64,000 bases of DNA, taken from the NCBI RefSeq assembly GCF_003340495.1, contig NZ_QASA01000001.1, positions 3,720,001-3,784,000 of the forward strand, written 5' to 3'. The DNA comes from Adhaeribacter pallidiroseus (GTDB taxonomy: Bacteria > Bacteroidota > Bacteroidia > Cytophagales > Hymenobacteraceae). The position numbers were made by a program, and so were the translations under genes. Shown in pieces: positions 52,810 to 62,217 of this stretch (its first letter is position 1; every line of letters starts with the position of its first letter). Below the pieces are notes generated by a model that was not told the DNA's origin, searched no databases, and saw only the letters and a list, made by a program, of their open reading frames with translations.

Positions 52810-53739
52810 ATGAAATCATTAATAAGAATATTCCCCTTTGTTTTTTTATGCTTAAGTCTAAGCTCCTGCTTAGATGAGGAAGATCCGTTAACCGATCGAG
52901 ATACCGAAACTTCGCCGAACTTAATCGAGTTTTACTCCGAAGATCCTTCCGAATCGCCTTCTTCCGAACGCATTTATACAGAGATCTCTAAAACTTTTGA
53001 CATAGCTCCAGAAGCAAAATTCGATGTAATAGTTAGTTATTCTGGAAAAAATAATGCTCCTGAGGATATTGTGGTAGATATAATGGTAGATCCAGCCGCT
53101 CTACAAGCCTTTAATAGTAGATTAATTGAAGACGCAAGAGCAGCTGCTACTGACGCGGGAGAAGATCCTGATGAAGCTGAAGCTGAAGTGGAGACGTATG
53201 ATCTAATGCCTGCTGAGTTATATTCGTTTCCAAACCAGATAACTATTAAAAAAGGAGAAAGAAGGGCTACTCTACCTGTTACTGTAAAGCCAGACCTTTT
53301 CAATTTTGCATTTAAATATGGTCTTCCTCTTACAATTAAATCTGCCTCTAGTGGAGTTATTAGTGGAAATTTTAGTACTAACATCTATGCTTTAGGCGCA
53401 AAAAACCCTTACGATGGAACATATCATGCAACAGGTGTTTTCACTCACCCAGTTGCGGGTCCAAGGGATATAGATGAAGAAAAAACATTATCAACTGTAG
53501 GTGCTACTACCAGTCGCATAGTGGTAGGAGATCTAGGAGAAGCAAGTGGATATTTTATCTATATAAGAGTAAATTCAGATAATACTGTTACTATTTTACC
53601 AGACCCATTGTCTGTCACTCAAGATGTATTTGCTATTGGAGATAATACCTATGATCCGGCTACAAAAACATTTACTTTAAACTATGCTTACAATTCTGCT
53701 GCTCCTCGAAAAATCTCGGAAAAAGTTGTAATGGAATAA
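52810..53739 (+). CDS. DUF1735/DUF4361-like surface lipoprotein (locus 2)
   Basis: A 309-aa lipoprotein (signal FPFVFLCLSLSSC, Cys20, then an acidic linker). The N-terminal part is Ig-like with VDIMVDPAALQAFNSR and an acidic insertion (DAGEDPDEAEAEVE), followed by QITIKKGERRATLPVTV, the pattern of DUF1735 (BT_3987 domain). The C-terminal half (NPYDGTYHATGVFTHP, VGATTSRIVVGDLGE) fits DUF4361. Such proteins accompany SusCD as extra glycan-binding surface lipoproteins. Codon use is more AT- and AGA/GGA-rich than in surrounding genes. Confidence 0.78.
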   Translation: MKSLIRIFPFVFLCLSLSSCLDEEDPLTDRDTETSPNLIEFYSEDPSESPSSERIYTEISKTFDIAPEAKFDVIVSYSGKNNAPEDIVVDIMVDPAALQAFNSRLIEDARAAATDAGEDPDEAEAEVETYDLMPAELYSFPNQITIKKGERRATLPVTVKPDLFNFAFKYGLPLTIKSASSGVISGNFSTNIYALGAKNPYDGTYHATGVFTHPVAGPRDIDEEKTLSTVGATTSRIVVGDLGEASGYFIYIRVNSDNTVTILPDPLSVTQDVFAIGDNTYDPATKTFTLNYAYNSAAPRKISEKVVME

Positions 53740-53759
53740 TAAAAGCACTTTACATTAAT

Positions 53760-53797
53760 AAAACCTTTCTTTGTCATCAAGGGAAGGTTTTTTCTTT
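53760..53797 (+). terminator. Terminator of SusC/SusD locus 2
   Basis: AAACCTTTC (53761-53769) pairs with GGGAAGGTTT (53781-53790) with one bulged G, followed by a run of T. Confidence 0.75.
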
Positions 53798-54142
53798 TAG
53801 ACATTTTTGCAACATGAAACAAAATAATTAAAATTTATCCCAAGATTTAGTTTTTATTTTGTTAGTAGCCCAATGGTCTAAAGAGTATTCAATTTTAAAA
53901 TTTTTACAAGATCAAACTCAATTCCTATAAAGTGGATAGAATTTTTTAAAATTTATATTTATTATTCAATTCATTTTTAAGGTATTTTTAAATTTTGACT
54001 ATCTCTGAATCAAATTGAAGCTAAGTATAGTATATAAACGTATATACAATATTTCAGCAAAATTTATACTTTACAGCCAATTTAATAGCTGTAACAAATC
54101 ACTCTTTTCGCTGTTTCCTAATTTTAACCTAAACAAAAACAA
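53798..54142. other. AT-rich spacer before SusC/SusD locus 3
   Basis: This 345-bp spacer holds repeated TTTTAAAATTT-like blocks (53896, 53944) and TATATAAACGTATATAC (54028-54044), but no gene and no exact TAnnTTTG box. Confidence 0.4.
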
Positions 54143-57100
54143 ATGAACAAACTTTTATCTCTCATTCTCTTTCTTACCATTTTACAAACCCACCTGGCGA
54201 CTGCCCAGGACAGGAGTATTTCTGGTAAAGTAATAGACGGTTCCAGTAGTCAAGGGCTACCTGGTGTAACCGTTTTAGTAAAAGGCACCTCCGTGGGTAC
54301 GGCAACTGATGCCGACGGAAATTTTACAATTGCCGCTCCCACCAACAGTACTACGCTGGTATTTAGTTTTATCGGTTATATTCCGCAGGAGCAGGCCATT
54401 GGTAATGGGTCGACTATCAACATTACCTTGCAACCTGACACCAAGCAATTAAACGAAGTAGTAGTTACGGCTTTAGGTATTTCCCGGGAAGCCAAATCGC
54501 TGGGGTATGCCACGCAGCAGGTAAACAGTAACGAATTAACCAAAGCCCGCGAAACAAACGTGGTAAACTCCTTAGCCGGTAAAGTATCCGGCGTCCGGAT
54601 TACTTCGCAATCAGGTACACTAGGTGGTTCTTCTAAAATTATTATTCGGGGAGCGTCTTCGTTAGATGCGGCTAGTCAACCTATTTTTGTGATTGATGGT
54701 TTGCCCGTAGATAATTCATCCCAGCAGCTTTCTACGGTAAATAGTACCGTACCCCAAGGTTCGGCGGGAGTTGATTTTGGTAACCGGGCCGGCGACATTA
54801 ACCCCGATGATATTGAATCGATCAACGTTTTGAAAGGAGCCGCCGCTACGGCGTTGTACGGGGCCCGTGCTAAAAATGGGGCTATTATTATTACTACTAA
54901 AAAAGGGAAGAAAGGCGTTACTAATATTGTGATTAACTCTTCTACCCGTTTCGACCGCGTTTTAAAATTACCCAGTTTTCAGAATGAGTATGCGCAAGGG
55001 AACCAAGGCGTATTTAATTTAGCAAACACCAATGGCTGGGGCCCAAAAATCAGTGAGATACAAGAACAAACTTTTAAAAATTTCCTGGGCGAAGACGAAA
55101 CCTTGAGGGCTTACGAAAACAACGTGAAGGATTTTTATCAAACCGGTCATACGTATTTAAATTCGGTAGCTTTTGAAAGTGGCGGCGATAATGGCGATTT
55201 CCGGTTAGGCTATACCAATACTTACCAGGATGCGATTGTACCGGGTCAGAATTTAAAAAGGAACTCTATTAACTTAAACTCCGGCAGAACGGTGGCCAAA
55301 GGTTTGGATGTGCGAGCTAACTTAAATTACATTAGTACCAGCAGCGACGGCCGGCCGGTACAAAGCTCTAACAACCCCAACATCTTAGCTTCCGCCATAA
55401 ACGGTATTCCGCGCACGGTAGATATCAATAAAGTACGCGAAAATGTAATGGATGAATTTGGACAGCAAATTACCTTAACGCCCGGTCGTACCGGTAATAA
55501 CCCTTACTGGATTATTCAAAACAACAAGTTCAGCAACTCACTCGATCGGTTTTATGGCAACGCCATTGTAAGTTATAAACCCGTGGAATGGCTTACTATA
55601 TCGGATAACTTTGGCGGCGATATTTACAATGAGTTCCGGAAAGGAGTAACGCGGCCCGGTACCATTGGCGCTTTGACCGGTAATTTCTTCCAGGGTAATA
55701 TTTTTAATCGCACCATTAATAATGATCTGATTATATCTACGCAGCGAAATCTTTCGGAAAACCTGGAATTACGCGTATTAGCCGGCCATAACGTTTATTC
55801 TACTTATTACCGCCGCGACCAGTCGGATGCGCAGCAACTTACCGTGGATGAGTTATATACCTTTACGAATGCCGCATCCGTCATTACGACTAATACCTCT
55901 ACTCAGAAAAGAATTGTGGGCGTTTACGGTGAAATTGGGCTTTCTTACAAAGATTTCTTATTCCTCAACATTACCGGCCGGAACGACTGGAGCTCTACCT
56001 TACCGGTAAATAACCGTTCGTATTTTTATCCTTCGGTATCCTCTAGTTTTGTATTTACCGAATTGCTGCCCAATAACAATGTGCTTTCTTTTGGTAAGTT
56101 ACGCATGAGTTGGGCCAACGTAGGGAGCGATACCGATCCGTACCAGTTAGATTTAACGTATCCGGCCCAAAGCACTGCTTTTGCGCAATATGGTTATGGT
56201 TCTTCATTTCCGTTTAATGGGGTTTTGGGTTTTAGCTTACCCGGCACTATTCCTAATTTTAATTTAAAACCACAAAACCAGAATTCGTACGAAGTAGGAA
56301 CGGAATTGCGGTTTTTAAACAACCTGGTGACTTTAGATTTTAACTACTACAACAATCTAACTTCTGATCAAATTATTGCCTTGTCCTTACCTAATTCAAC
56401 GGGTTATGCCGCCAAACGGGTAAACGCCGGCTCTATCCGAAACAAAGGCATTGAAATAGCCTTAGGCTTTTCGCCGTTTAAAACCAGCAGCTTTACCTGG
56501 TCTACGGATGTAAATTTTTCCAGAAACCGCCAAACCGTGGATGACTTACCGGACGAAATTACCAATTATAGCGTAGCCAGTGGCTGGAGCGGTTTGCAAG
56601 TACGCGCCGCCGAAGGTGAAGCTTTTGGTTTCTACGGCACCGGTTGGGATCGTGATCCCGAAGGTAACATTGTTATTAACCAGAATACGGGTTTAAGACT
56701 CACCAAAAACGATGTGCGGTTAGGTAATATTTACCCGGATTGGATGATGGGGATTAATAACTCTTTTACCTTTAAAAACATTAATTTAGGCTTTTTAATA
56801 GATATCCGGCAGGGCGGTGTTATTTACTCCAGTACTGCCCAATCCCTAAGATCCGCTGGTTTAGCCGAAGAAACCTTGGAAAATCGTGGTAATATTTTCA
56901 TCGACAAAGGCGTAAATCGTAACGCAGATGGTACTTACACCCCCAATACCGTACCCGTACAAAGTATGCAGGATTTCTGGGGTAACTTTTCCAGTAACTC
57001 CAATGCTGAAGGCAATATTTATGATGCCTCTTACGTGAAACTACGGGAGATACGGTTAGCTTATACTTTACCCGCTGGTTGGTTCTCGAACAACTCCAAG

Positions 57101-57280
57101 TTTGTAAAATCCATCGATATTGGAGTAGAAGGCCGCAACTTATGGATTATTCACGACAACGTGCCGCACATTGATCCGGAGGTTAACTTTTTTGGCCCCA
57201 CTAGTGTAGCCGAAGGCATTGAGTTTAACTCGGTACCCTCTACCCGGTCTTTTGGGTTTAACGTAAGAGCCAGATTTTAA
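54143..57280 (+). CDS. SusC/RagA-type TonB-dependent transporter (locus 3)
   Basis: A 1045-aa transporter. The signal peptide (LLSLILFLTILQTHLATAQ) differs from loci 1 and 2. The carboxypeptidase-like domain (ISGKVIDGSSSQGLPGVTVL), LNEVVVTALGISREAKSLGY, the plug (VNSLAGKVSGVRITSQ, IIIRGASSLDAASQPIFVID, ALYGARAKNGAIIITTKKGK) and a barrel ending SFGFNVRARF follow. The gene is richer in GC and CCGG-type codons than loci 1 and 2, closer to the rest of the window. It is followed 11 bp later by SusD and then a small lipoprotein. The ligand is unknown. Confidence 0.95.
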   Translation: MNKLLSLILFLTILQTHLATAQDRSISGKVIDGSSSQGLPGVTVLVKGTSVGTATDADGNFTIAAPTNSTTLVFSFIGYIPQEQAIGNGSTINITLQPDTKQLNEVVVTALGISREAKSLGYATQQVNSNELTKARETNVVNSLAGKVSGVRITSQSGTLGGSSKIIIRGASSLDAASQPIFVIDGLPVDNSSQQLSTVNSTVPQGSAGVDFGNRAGDINPDDIESINVLKGAAATALYGARAKNGAIIITTKKGKKGVTNIVINSSTRFDRVLKLPSFQNEYAQGNQGVFNLANTNGWGPKISEIQEQTFKNFLGEDETLRAYENNVKDFYQTGHTYLNSVAFESGGDNGDFRLGYTNTYQDAIVPGQNLKRNSINLNSGRTVAKGLDVRANLNYISTSSDGRPVQSSNNPNILASAINGIPRTVDINKVRENVMDEFGQQITLTPGRTGNNPYWIIQNNKFSNSLDRFYGNAIVSYKPVEWLTISDNFGGDIYNEFRKGVTRPGTIGALTGNFFQGNIFNRTINNDLIISTQRNLSENLELRVLAGHNVYSTYYRRDQSDAQQLTVDELYTFTNAASVITTNTSTQKRIVGVYGEIGLSYKDFLFLNITGRNDWSSTLPVNNRSYFYPSVSSSFVFTELLPNNNVLSFGKLRMSWANVGSDTDPYQLDLTYPAQSTAFAQYGYGSSFPFNGVLGFSLPGTIPNFNLKPQNQNSYEVGTELRFLNNLVTLDFNYYNNLTSDQIIALSLPNSTGYAAKRVNAGSIRNKGIEIALGFSPFKTSSFTWSTDVNFSRNRQTVDDLPDEITNYSVASGWSGLQVRAAEGEAFGFYGTGWDRDPEGNIVINQNTGLRLTKNDVRLGNIYPDWMMGINNSFTFKNINLGFLIDIRQGGVIYSSTAQSLRSAGLAEETLENRGNIFIDKGVNRNADGTYTPNTVPVQSMQDFWGNFSSNSNAEGNIYDASYVKLREIRLAYTLPAGWFSNNSKFVKSIDIGVEGRNLWIIHDNVPHIDPEVNFFGPTSVAEGIEFNSVPSTRSFGFNVRARF

Positions 57281-57291
57281 AAAAACAGCAA

Positions 57292-58758
57292 ATGAAAAAT
57301 AAATTTATATACCACACTTTATTGCTGGTGTTAGGCTTAGCATTTTCTTCGTGCGAGAATTTTTTAGATGTTAACACTAACCCCAATGCCGCCACCACAG
57401 TTGATCCTAAGTTATTATTTTCGAATGCTACGGTAAACTGGATTAATTCCCGTTCGGGTGGCGACTTGTATATTCCTACGGCCTTAGCCGGTCAATCCAT
57501 TGCTTCCGGAGGCAATAACCCTACCGGTTGGGGTATACCTTCGGAAGAACAATACCAGATATCGCCATTTAGTACGGGTAATACCTGGCGAGCAAATTAC
57601 ACCTCGGTAGGTTCTAACTTAACAGAAGCTATCCGGTTAGCCGAAAGTGCCGTACCGGCTCGAGTAAATGCGGCGGCGCAATCAAAAGTAATGCTGGCCA
57701 TGGTGGTGTACGAAACAACTACCCTTTACGGGGATATTCCTTTTTCTGAAGCTTGGAACGTAGAAATAGCGGCACCTAAGTTTGACCCGCAGCCCCAAGT
57801 TTTGGAAGGTGTACTTAGTCTTTTGGATGAGGCTTTAGCGCAGTTTGACTTAGCGGCTGCACCGGCGCTTAAAATTTCGGATTATGATTTGTTTTACAAA
57901 GGCGATTTAACCAAATGGCAACGGCTGGCAAAGTCTGTTAAGTTGCGCACTCTGCTAACCATGGTCGATAAAGACCCAAGTAAAGCCGCGGTTATTGGGC
58001 AATTAGTAACGGAAGGTGGCATGATTAGTTCGGCAGCTGATAATTTTCTGGTAAACTACGAAGCCACCGCTGGTAAACGTAATCCTAAATTTGGTTTGAG
58101 CGATCAATACAATGCCGGTACGCCCTTCTTTTTTGGCTCCAAATACGTGGTGGATTTTATGAATAGCATAAAAGATCCTCGTTTACCCAAGTTTTTTGAT
58201 AAACCAGCAGGTGCTGCTAATTACGTGGGGGTGCAACCGGGTGAAGACGGCGACGACGATGTAAACGTACGGATTGCCAAGTCTTTGCACCGGGCCGATG
58301 CGCCGGATGTAATTTTTAGTTACCAGGAACAACTATTTTACGAAGCAGAAGTAAACGCCCGGGGTTTAGGCATACCGGTAAATTTAGCAGCGGCTACTAC
58401 CTTATACCGGAAAGCAGCAGAAGAATCGAGTAAATTCTTTGGCGTAGATGCAGCAACCGCCGCTACTTTTGCCGCCTCTTTAACCGATTTAACCACTCTA
58501 AGCAACCGGGAAGCCGTAAAGTTAATTCATTATCACAATTGGGTTGATAAAATGGACCGCGGTGTAGATGCTTTTACGCAATGGCGAAGATCTGGTCCGG
58601 AGGGTGACGAAGTGCCCAATCTAACTTTACCGGTTGGGGCTCCGGCGGGTGGTTTATTCCGGCGGTTTGAGTATCCGGCTACGAACGAAATAGCGTCGAA
58701 CCCCAATGCGCCGCAGGAGCTAATTCCGTACAATTCAAAAATGTGGTTTGATTTATAA
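57292..58758 (+). CDS. SusD/RagB-type nutrient-binding lipoprotein (locus 3)
   Basis: A 488-aa lipoprotein (signal YHTLLLVLGLAFSSC, Cys21) of the SusD-like_2 subgroup: NTNPNAATTVDPKLLFSNAT, TTLYGDIPFSEAWNVEIAAP, DLTKWQRLAKSVKLRTLL, SYQEQLFYEAEVNARGLG and IHYHNWVDKMDRGVDAFTQW. The stop lies 10 bp before the next ATG. It is the likely ligand-binding cap of the locus 3 SusC. Confidence 0.93.
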   Translation: MKNKFIYHTLLLVLGLAFSSCENFLDVNTNPNAATTVDPKLLFSNATVNWINSRSGGDLYIPTALAGQSIASGGNNPTGWGIPSEEQYQISPFSTGNTWRANYTSVGSNLTEAIRLAESAVPARVNAAAQSKVMLAMVVYETTTLYGDIPFSEAWNVEIAAPKFDPQPQVLEGVLSLLDEALAQFDLAAAPALKISDYDLFYKGDLTKWQRLAKSVKLRTLLTMVDKDPSKAAVIGQLVTEGGMISSAADNFLVNYEATAGKRNPKFGLSDQYNAGTPFFFGSKYVVDFMNSIKDPRLPKFFDKPAGAANYVGVQPGEDGDDDVNVRIAKSLHRADAPDVIFSYQEQLFYEAEVNARGLGIPVNLAAATTLYRKAAEESSKFFGVDAATAATFAASLTDLTTLSNREAVKLIHYHNWVDKMDRGVDAFTQWRRSGPEGDEVPNLTLPVGAPAGGLFRRFEYPATNEIASNPNAPQELIPYNSKMWFDL

Positions 58759-58768
58759 GACTAACGAT

Positions 58769-59197
58769 ATGAAAAAAATTTTAATAGGCTTAATAGTTGT
58801 AACTGGTTTTTTGTTCCAAGCCTGCGACGAAGAACTATCTGGCGATGATTATGATTTTAGTACTTCTTTGCCGCCTTATGTAACCATCAATAATGTAGAT
58901 ACTTTAGACGTTTCTCCCGGTGATACTATCCCGATTTCCTTTTCCATGAGAACTGCTCTGCAACAAGAGGCAACGGTTACTTACACGGTAACGGGAGCAG
59001 TAAGTATTCCGAATACAGTTGTTACTATTGAAAGAAATAAAACATCTGCTACTGCTAGTATTCCTATCCCAGTTACTACGGGGATACCGGCTCTAGCTAA
59101 AATACTAATAGCTAATGCTACCAAACAAGATGGATCGCCTTTAACTATCGGCCAAAAAAATAACCCTAAAATAGAAAAGGTGATACGAATTCAGTAG
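58769..59197 (+). CDS. Small Ig-like lipoprotein (locus 3)
   Basis: A 142-aa lipoprotein (signal ILIGLIVVTGFLFQAC, Cys19). The mature part is one beta-sandwich: TLDVSPGDTIPISFSMRT, EATVTYTVTGAVSIPNTVV and TSATASIPIPVTTGIPAL. It resembles the N-terminal domain of SusE/DUF1735-type accessory lipoproteins but is much shorter. The ATG at 58769 starts the signal peptide; the longer frame from 58748 overlaps susD. It probably aids ligand binding at the surface. No specific family is assigned. Confidence 0.7.
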   Translation: MKKILIGLIVVTGFLFQACDEELSGDDYDFSTSLPPYVTINNVDTLDVSPGDTIPISFSMRTALQQEATVTYTVTGAVSIPNTVVTIERNKTSATASIPIPVTTGIPALAKILIANATKQDGSPLTIGQKNNPKIEKVIRIQ

Positions 59198-59224
59198 CAT
59201 TTTTTATTATTATACAGAAGTTAG

Positions 59225-59260
59225 AAAGGCTATTCTATAATTTAGAGTAGCCTTTTTACT
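59225..59260 (+). terminator. Terminator of SusC/SusD locus 3
   Basis: AAAGGCTATTCT (59225-59236) pairs with AGAGTAGCCTTT (59244-59255), one G:U pair, followed by T runs, 28 bp after the stop. Confidence 0.88.
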
Positions 59261-59420
59261 TAGTAGTGGCAAGCCAAACATCTGCTAACTGCCTATTTTA
59301 TAAAATCATTATTACCATTTTACTATTTTGTTTATATCATTTTTTAATTATTAGGAGCTAAGTAACAGGACAAAATTAAGTTGATAAAAACCTGAGTTTA
59401 AGTACTTGATTATTAATTTA

Positions 59421-59460
59421 TTAACGATCTAATAACGAACAACTAAAAACGACCAACTAC
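59421..59460 (+). repeat. AAC-rich degenerate short repeat
   Basis: AACGATCTAATAACG, AACAACTAAAAACG and ACCAACTAC between the locus 3 terminator and the convergent SDR gene. Same family as the run before prfB. Confidence 0.4.
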
Positions 59461-59479
59461 TTATTAATTTCTAAAAGCA

Positions 59480-60208
59480 TTAGTCTAGGGCATCTATCCG
59501 AAATACCACCTCTGCATATTGCCCGTAGTTATTTAGCAACTTATAGATTTTCTCCGCTACGACTTCCGGCGAAAGCAATTGATTCGTATTTTTTAAATTT
59601 TTAAACCGCTCGGCTGCACTAAACTGGCTGGCGTCTACCTCCCGGAGGTGTTCCTGCATGGCGGTATCTACTACGCCCGGCGAAAAAGCAAAAACCCGCA
59701 CGTTATTGCCTAAAAGCTGCTGCTCCTGCTGCACCGTTAAAGAAAGCATATCCAGCGCCGCTTTGGAAGCACAATACGCTGACCAGCCATCTACTGGTTT
59801 TTTACCGGCTCCGGAAGAAATATTCAATATAATTTTCGGGCAGGTTTCGGCATGGTAAGCACTCAGAAAAGTATTTATCAGAATGGCTGGGGCCATCACG
59901 TTTACATCAAATACGTAGGCAAAATTGTGCGAGGTTTGGCTGCCCAGGTAAGCTACCTCCCCTACTACGCCGGCATTATTTACCAGCACAATTTTTTCGG
60001 CATCTTTTAAGACCGGGAATACCTTATGCAGGTTGTTTTCCAACGCTACAATATCTGACAAATTAAGGGGTTGGTGGTGGTAACGGGGGTGCGTAATGGT
60101 GCAATTGCGCGAAACGCCGTACACATAATTTTGCTCGTGTTGCAACAAAGCTTCGGCTATAGCTTTACCAATGCCTTTACTGGTGCCCGTGATGATGTAG
60201 TAGTTCAT
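59480..60208 (-). CDS. Short-chain dehydrogenase/reductase
   Basis: A 242-aa classical SDR. The coenzyme motif is TGTSKGIG (about 7-14), preferring NADP by the SK pair. VLVNNAGVVG (NNAG, about 74-83) follows. The catalytic Ser is in NISSGAGKKP and Tyr-x3-Lys in WSAYCASKAALD (about 143-154). After the active site comes FSPGVVDTAMQEHLREVD. The overall look is that of sepiapterin-reductase-like SDRs. The substrate is unknown. It lies 58 bp downstream of the symporter gene on the same strand, so the two may be co-transcribed. Confidence 0.88.
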   Translation of the reverse strand: MNYYIITGTSKGIGKAIAEALLQHEQNYVYGVSRNCTITHPRYHHQPLNLSDIVALENNLHKVFPVLKDAEKIVLVNNAGVVGEVAYLGSQTSHNFAYVFDVNVMAPAILINTFLSAYHAETCPKIILNISSGAGKKPVDGWSAYCASKAALDMLSLTVQQEQQLLGNNVRVFAFSPGVVDTAMQEHLREVDASQFSAAERFKNLKNTNQLLSPEVVAEKIYKLLNNYGQYAEVVFRIDALD

Positions 60209-60266
60209 TAAGTGTAAGTTATTGTTTCGGGTACATACGCAATCAGCTTAGGTAAACGCTAATTTT

Positions 60267-61976
60267 TTAAATTTTTATCGCGCGCGGTGGCTGTTGATTT
60301 AAAAAAAACTGAATAAGTATCCCAAATACCAGCACCAAGCCGCAGCCAATGGGGTTCCACCACAAATAAGCCATTTTGGTACTGATCGAAATCCAGACGA
60401 CGCCGGCTTCGGCCAGTAATGCTCCCCAGAAAACCGCGTGCGATTTGATGTACTTTACGTAAAAAGCCGCGATAAAAATACCCAAAATGGGTCCGTAAAA
60501 ATAAGAACCTAACAAATTAACCGCTTGTATAAGATTCTCCAGCTGTGAAGCTAACGTGGCAAATAAGACTCCCGTTACTGCCCAAACCGCCGTAAATATT
60601 TTCGACATGAACACGTAGTGTTCCGAAGAGGCTTCGGGCCGGATAGTACGCTTGTAAAAATCAATAACGGTAGTGGAACCCAATGAATTTAGGCCCGCCG
60701 CCGTAGACGACATCCCGGCACTAAAAATAACCGCGATTAATAATCCAATTAAACCGTGGGGCAGGTAGGTAATGATAAAAGTGATAAATACATAATCCGT
60801 GTCGCGGGTTTCGCCTTTGGGGTCTACTTGCTGTAACAAACCATTTACTTGCTGGCGGATAGCTTTGCCATTGGCTTCGGTGGTTGCCAGCGCTTGTTGC
60901 GTAGCGGTAATCTGGGCTTGGTCATCCGTTTTCAGGGCGCTTACCAATTGATTTACCTGCGTTTGCTTTTGCTGGAAATTAGTGGCATAATCAGCTTGGA
61001 GCTGCTTTAATGCCGGTGCCTGGGAAGAGGCAGAAATTTTATTCAGCTCTACTTGGTTAAAAAATACCGGTGGCTGATGAAACTGATAAAATAAAAACAC
61101 CAGCACCCCAATAAACAAAATCAGGAACTGCATGGGAATTTTTAATAAACCGTTAAACAGCACGCTTAAACGGCTCTGCGCAATCGACTCTCCCGATAAA
61201 TAACGCCCTACTTGCGATTGGTCGGCTCCAAAGTAAGACAAAGCCACAAACAAACCACCCAACATGCCCGACCAGAAATTATACCGGTCGTCCCAGTTTA
61301 GTTTAAAATCAATTAAGTTGAGTTTCCCCATTTTACCGGCTACCTCAATGGCTTGCCCGAAGGAAATATGCTTGGGCAGTAAGTACATCACGGTAAGGCC
61401 GGCCAGCACCATGCCGCACAACATAATGGCCATTTGTTGCTGGTGCGTAACACTTACCGCCCGGGTACCACCCGAAACGGTATAAACGGTAACCAAAACG
61501 CCCATCACCAGAATGGTCATCTGCAAGTTCCAGCCCAGGATAGTCGAAAAGATAATAGAAGGGGCGTAAATAGTAATGCCCGTAGATAACCCCCGTTGTA
61601 CCAGAAACAAGAAAGCGGCCAGCAACCGGCATTTTAAATCAAAGCGGCTTTCCAGGTACTCGTAGGCGGTATATACTTTTAAGCGGTAAAAGTTAGGGAT
61701 AATGGTAGCCGCAATAATTATCATGGCTAAGGGTAAACCCAGGTAAAACTGAATAAACCGCATACCATCTTCGTAAGCCTGACCGGGCGTAGACAAAAAA
61801 GTAATGGCACTGGCTTGGGTGGCCATAATCGAGAGTCCCATCATCCACCAACGCTCGGTGTTATTGCCCTTCAGGTAACCTTCTATGTTTTTGTCGGCCC
61901 GGCGGGTTTTCCAGACGCCATAAATCACGATAAAAGCCAGGGTGCTAATAAGTACTATCCAGTCAATAGTACTCAT
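60267..61976 (-). CDS. Sodium:solute symporter (SSS family) with a long loop insertion
   Basis: A 569-aa transporter with about 13 helices. Family motifs include LSIMATQASAITFLSTPGQA (about 48-67), AYEYLESRFDLKCRLLAAF and YTVSGGTRAVSVTHQQQM, with ALSYFGADQSQVGRYL and IFSAGMSSTAAGLNSLGSTT at the sodium site. Between helices 8 and 9 an insertion of about 85 residues (about 310-395) is rich in Gln/Ala/Lys (LKQLQADYATNFQQKQTQ, ALATTEANGKAIRQQ) and probably coiled coil, unusual for SSS proteins. It imports an unknown solute with sodium. It overlaps the small membrane protein by 4 bp. Confidence 0.9.
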   Translation of the reverse strand: MSTIDWIVLISTLAFIVIYGVWKTRRADKNIEGYLKGNNTERWWMMGLSIMATQASAITFLSTPGQAYEDGMRFIQFYLGLPLAMIIIAATIIPNFYRLKVYTAYEYLESRFDLKCRLLAAFLFLVQRGLSTGITIYAPSIIFSTILGWNLQMTILVMGVLVTVYTVSGGTRAVSVTHQQQMAIMLCGMVLAGLTVMYLLPKHISFGQAIEVAGKMGKLNLIDFKLNWDDRYNFWSGMLGGLFVALSYFGADQSQVGRYLSGESIAQSRLSVLFNGLLKIPMQFLILFIGVLVFLFYQFHQPPVFFNQVELNKISASSQAPALKQLQADYATNFQQKQTQVNQLVSALKTDDQAQITATQQALATTEANGKAIRQQVNGLLQQVDPKGETRDTDYVFITFIITYLPHGLIGLLIAVIFSAGMSSTAAGLNSLGSTTVIDFYKRTIRPEASSEHYVFMSKIFTAVWAVTGVLFATLASQLENLIQAVNLLGSYFYGPILGIFIAAFYVKYIKSHAVFWGALLAEAGVVWISISTKMAYLWWNPIGCGLVLVFGILIQFFLNQQPPRAIKI

Positions 61977-62113
61977 TTATAATATTGGGTTAAAAAGTAG
62001 AATACAATTATTTGAATTACTAAACTAGCCACTACCAGCCAGTACATGCCGCGCCAGGTTTTAAAAAGAGGAGGTTTATCAATTATACTTTCAGCGGGCG
62101 ATGATTTGGACAT
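61973..62113 (-). CDS. Small single-span membrane protein coupled to the symporter
   Basis: A 46-aa protein starting at ATG 62111-62113 (MSKSSPAESIIDKPP) with one membrane helix (YWLVVASLVIQIIVFYFLTQYY). Its stop overlaps the symporter start by 4 bp, so the two are translationally coupled. A longer frame from 62170 is possible but adds an ill-fitting N-terminus. It may be an accessory subunit, like the small partners of some SSS or TRAP transporters. That role is inferred from coupling only. Confidence 0.65.
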   Translation of the reverse strand: MSKSSPAESIIDKPPLFKTWRGMYWLVVASLVIQIIVFYFLTQYYK

Positions 62114-62217
62114 GTAGGGTAGTTTGGGAAACAACTTTAACAAGGTGGTGGTATTAACTAGTACGTACAAGGTTAGTTGGATATTGCTTCAGAAGCCAGG
62201 CGTTTTTTTTAAATTTT

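Noticed and set aside
43096-59197. Complete polysaccharide utilisation locus
   Set aside because: There are no carbohydrate-active enzymes, sigma/anti-sigma pair or hybrid sensor among the SusC/SusD genes.
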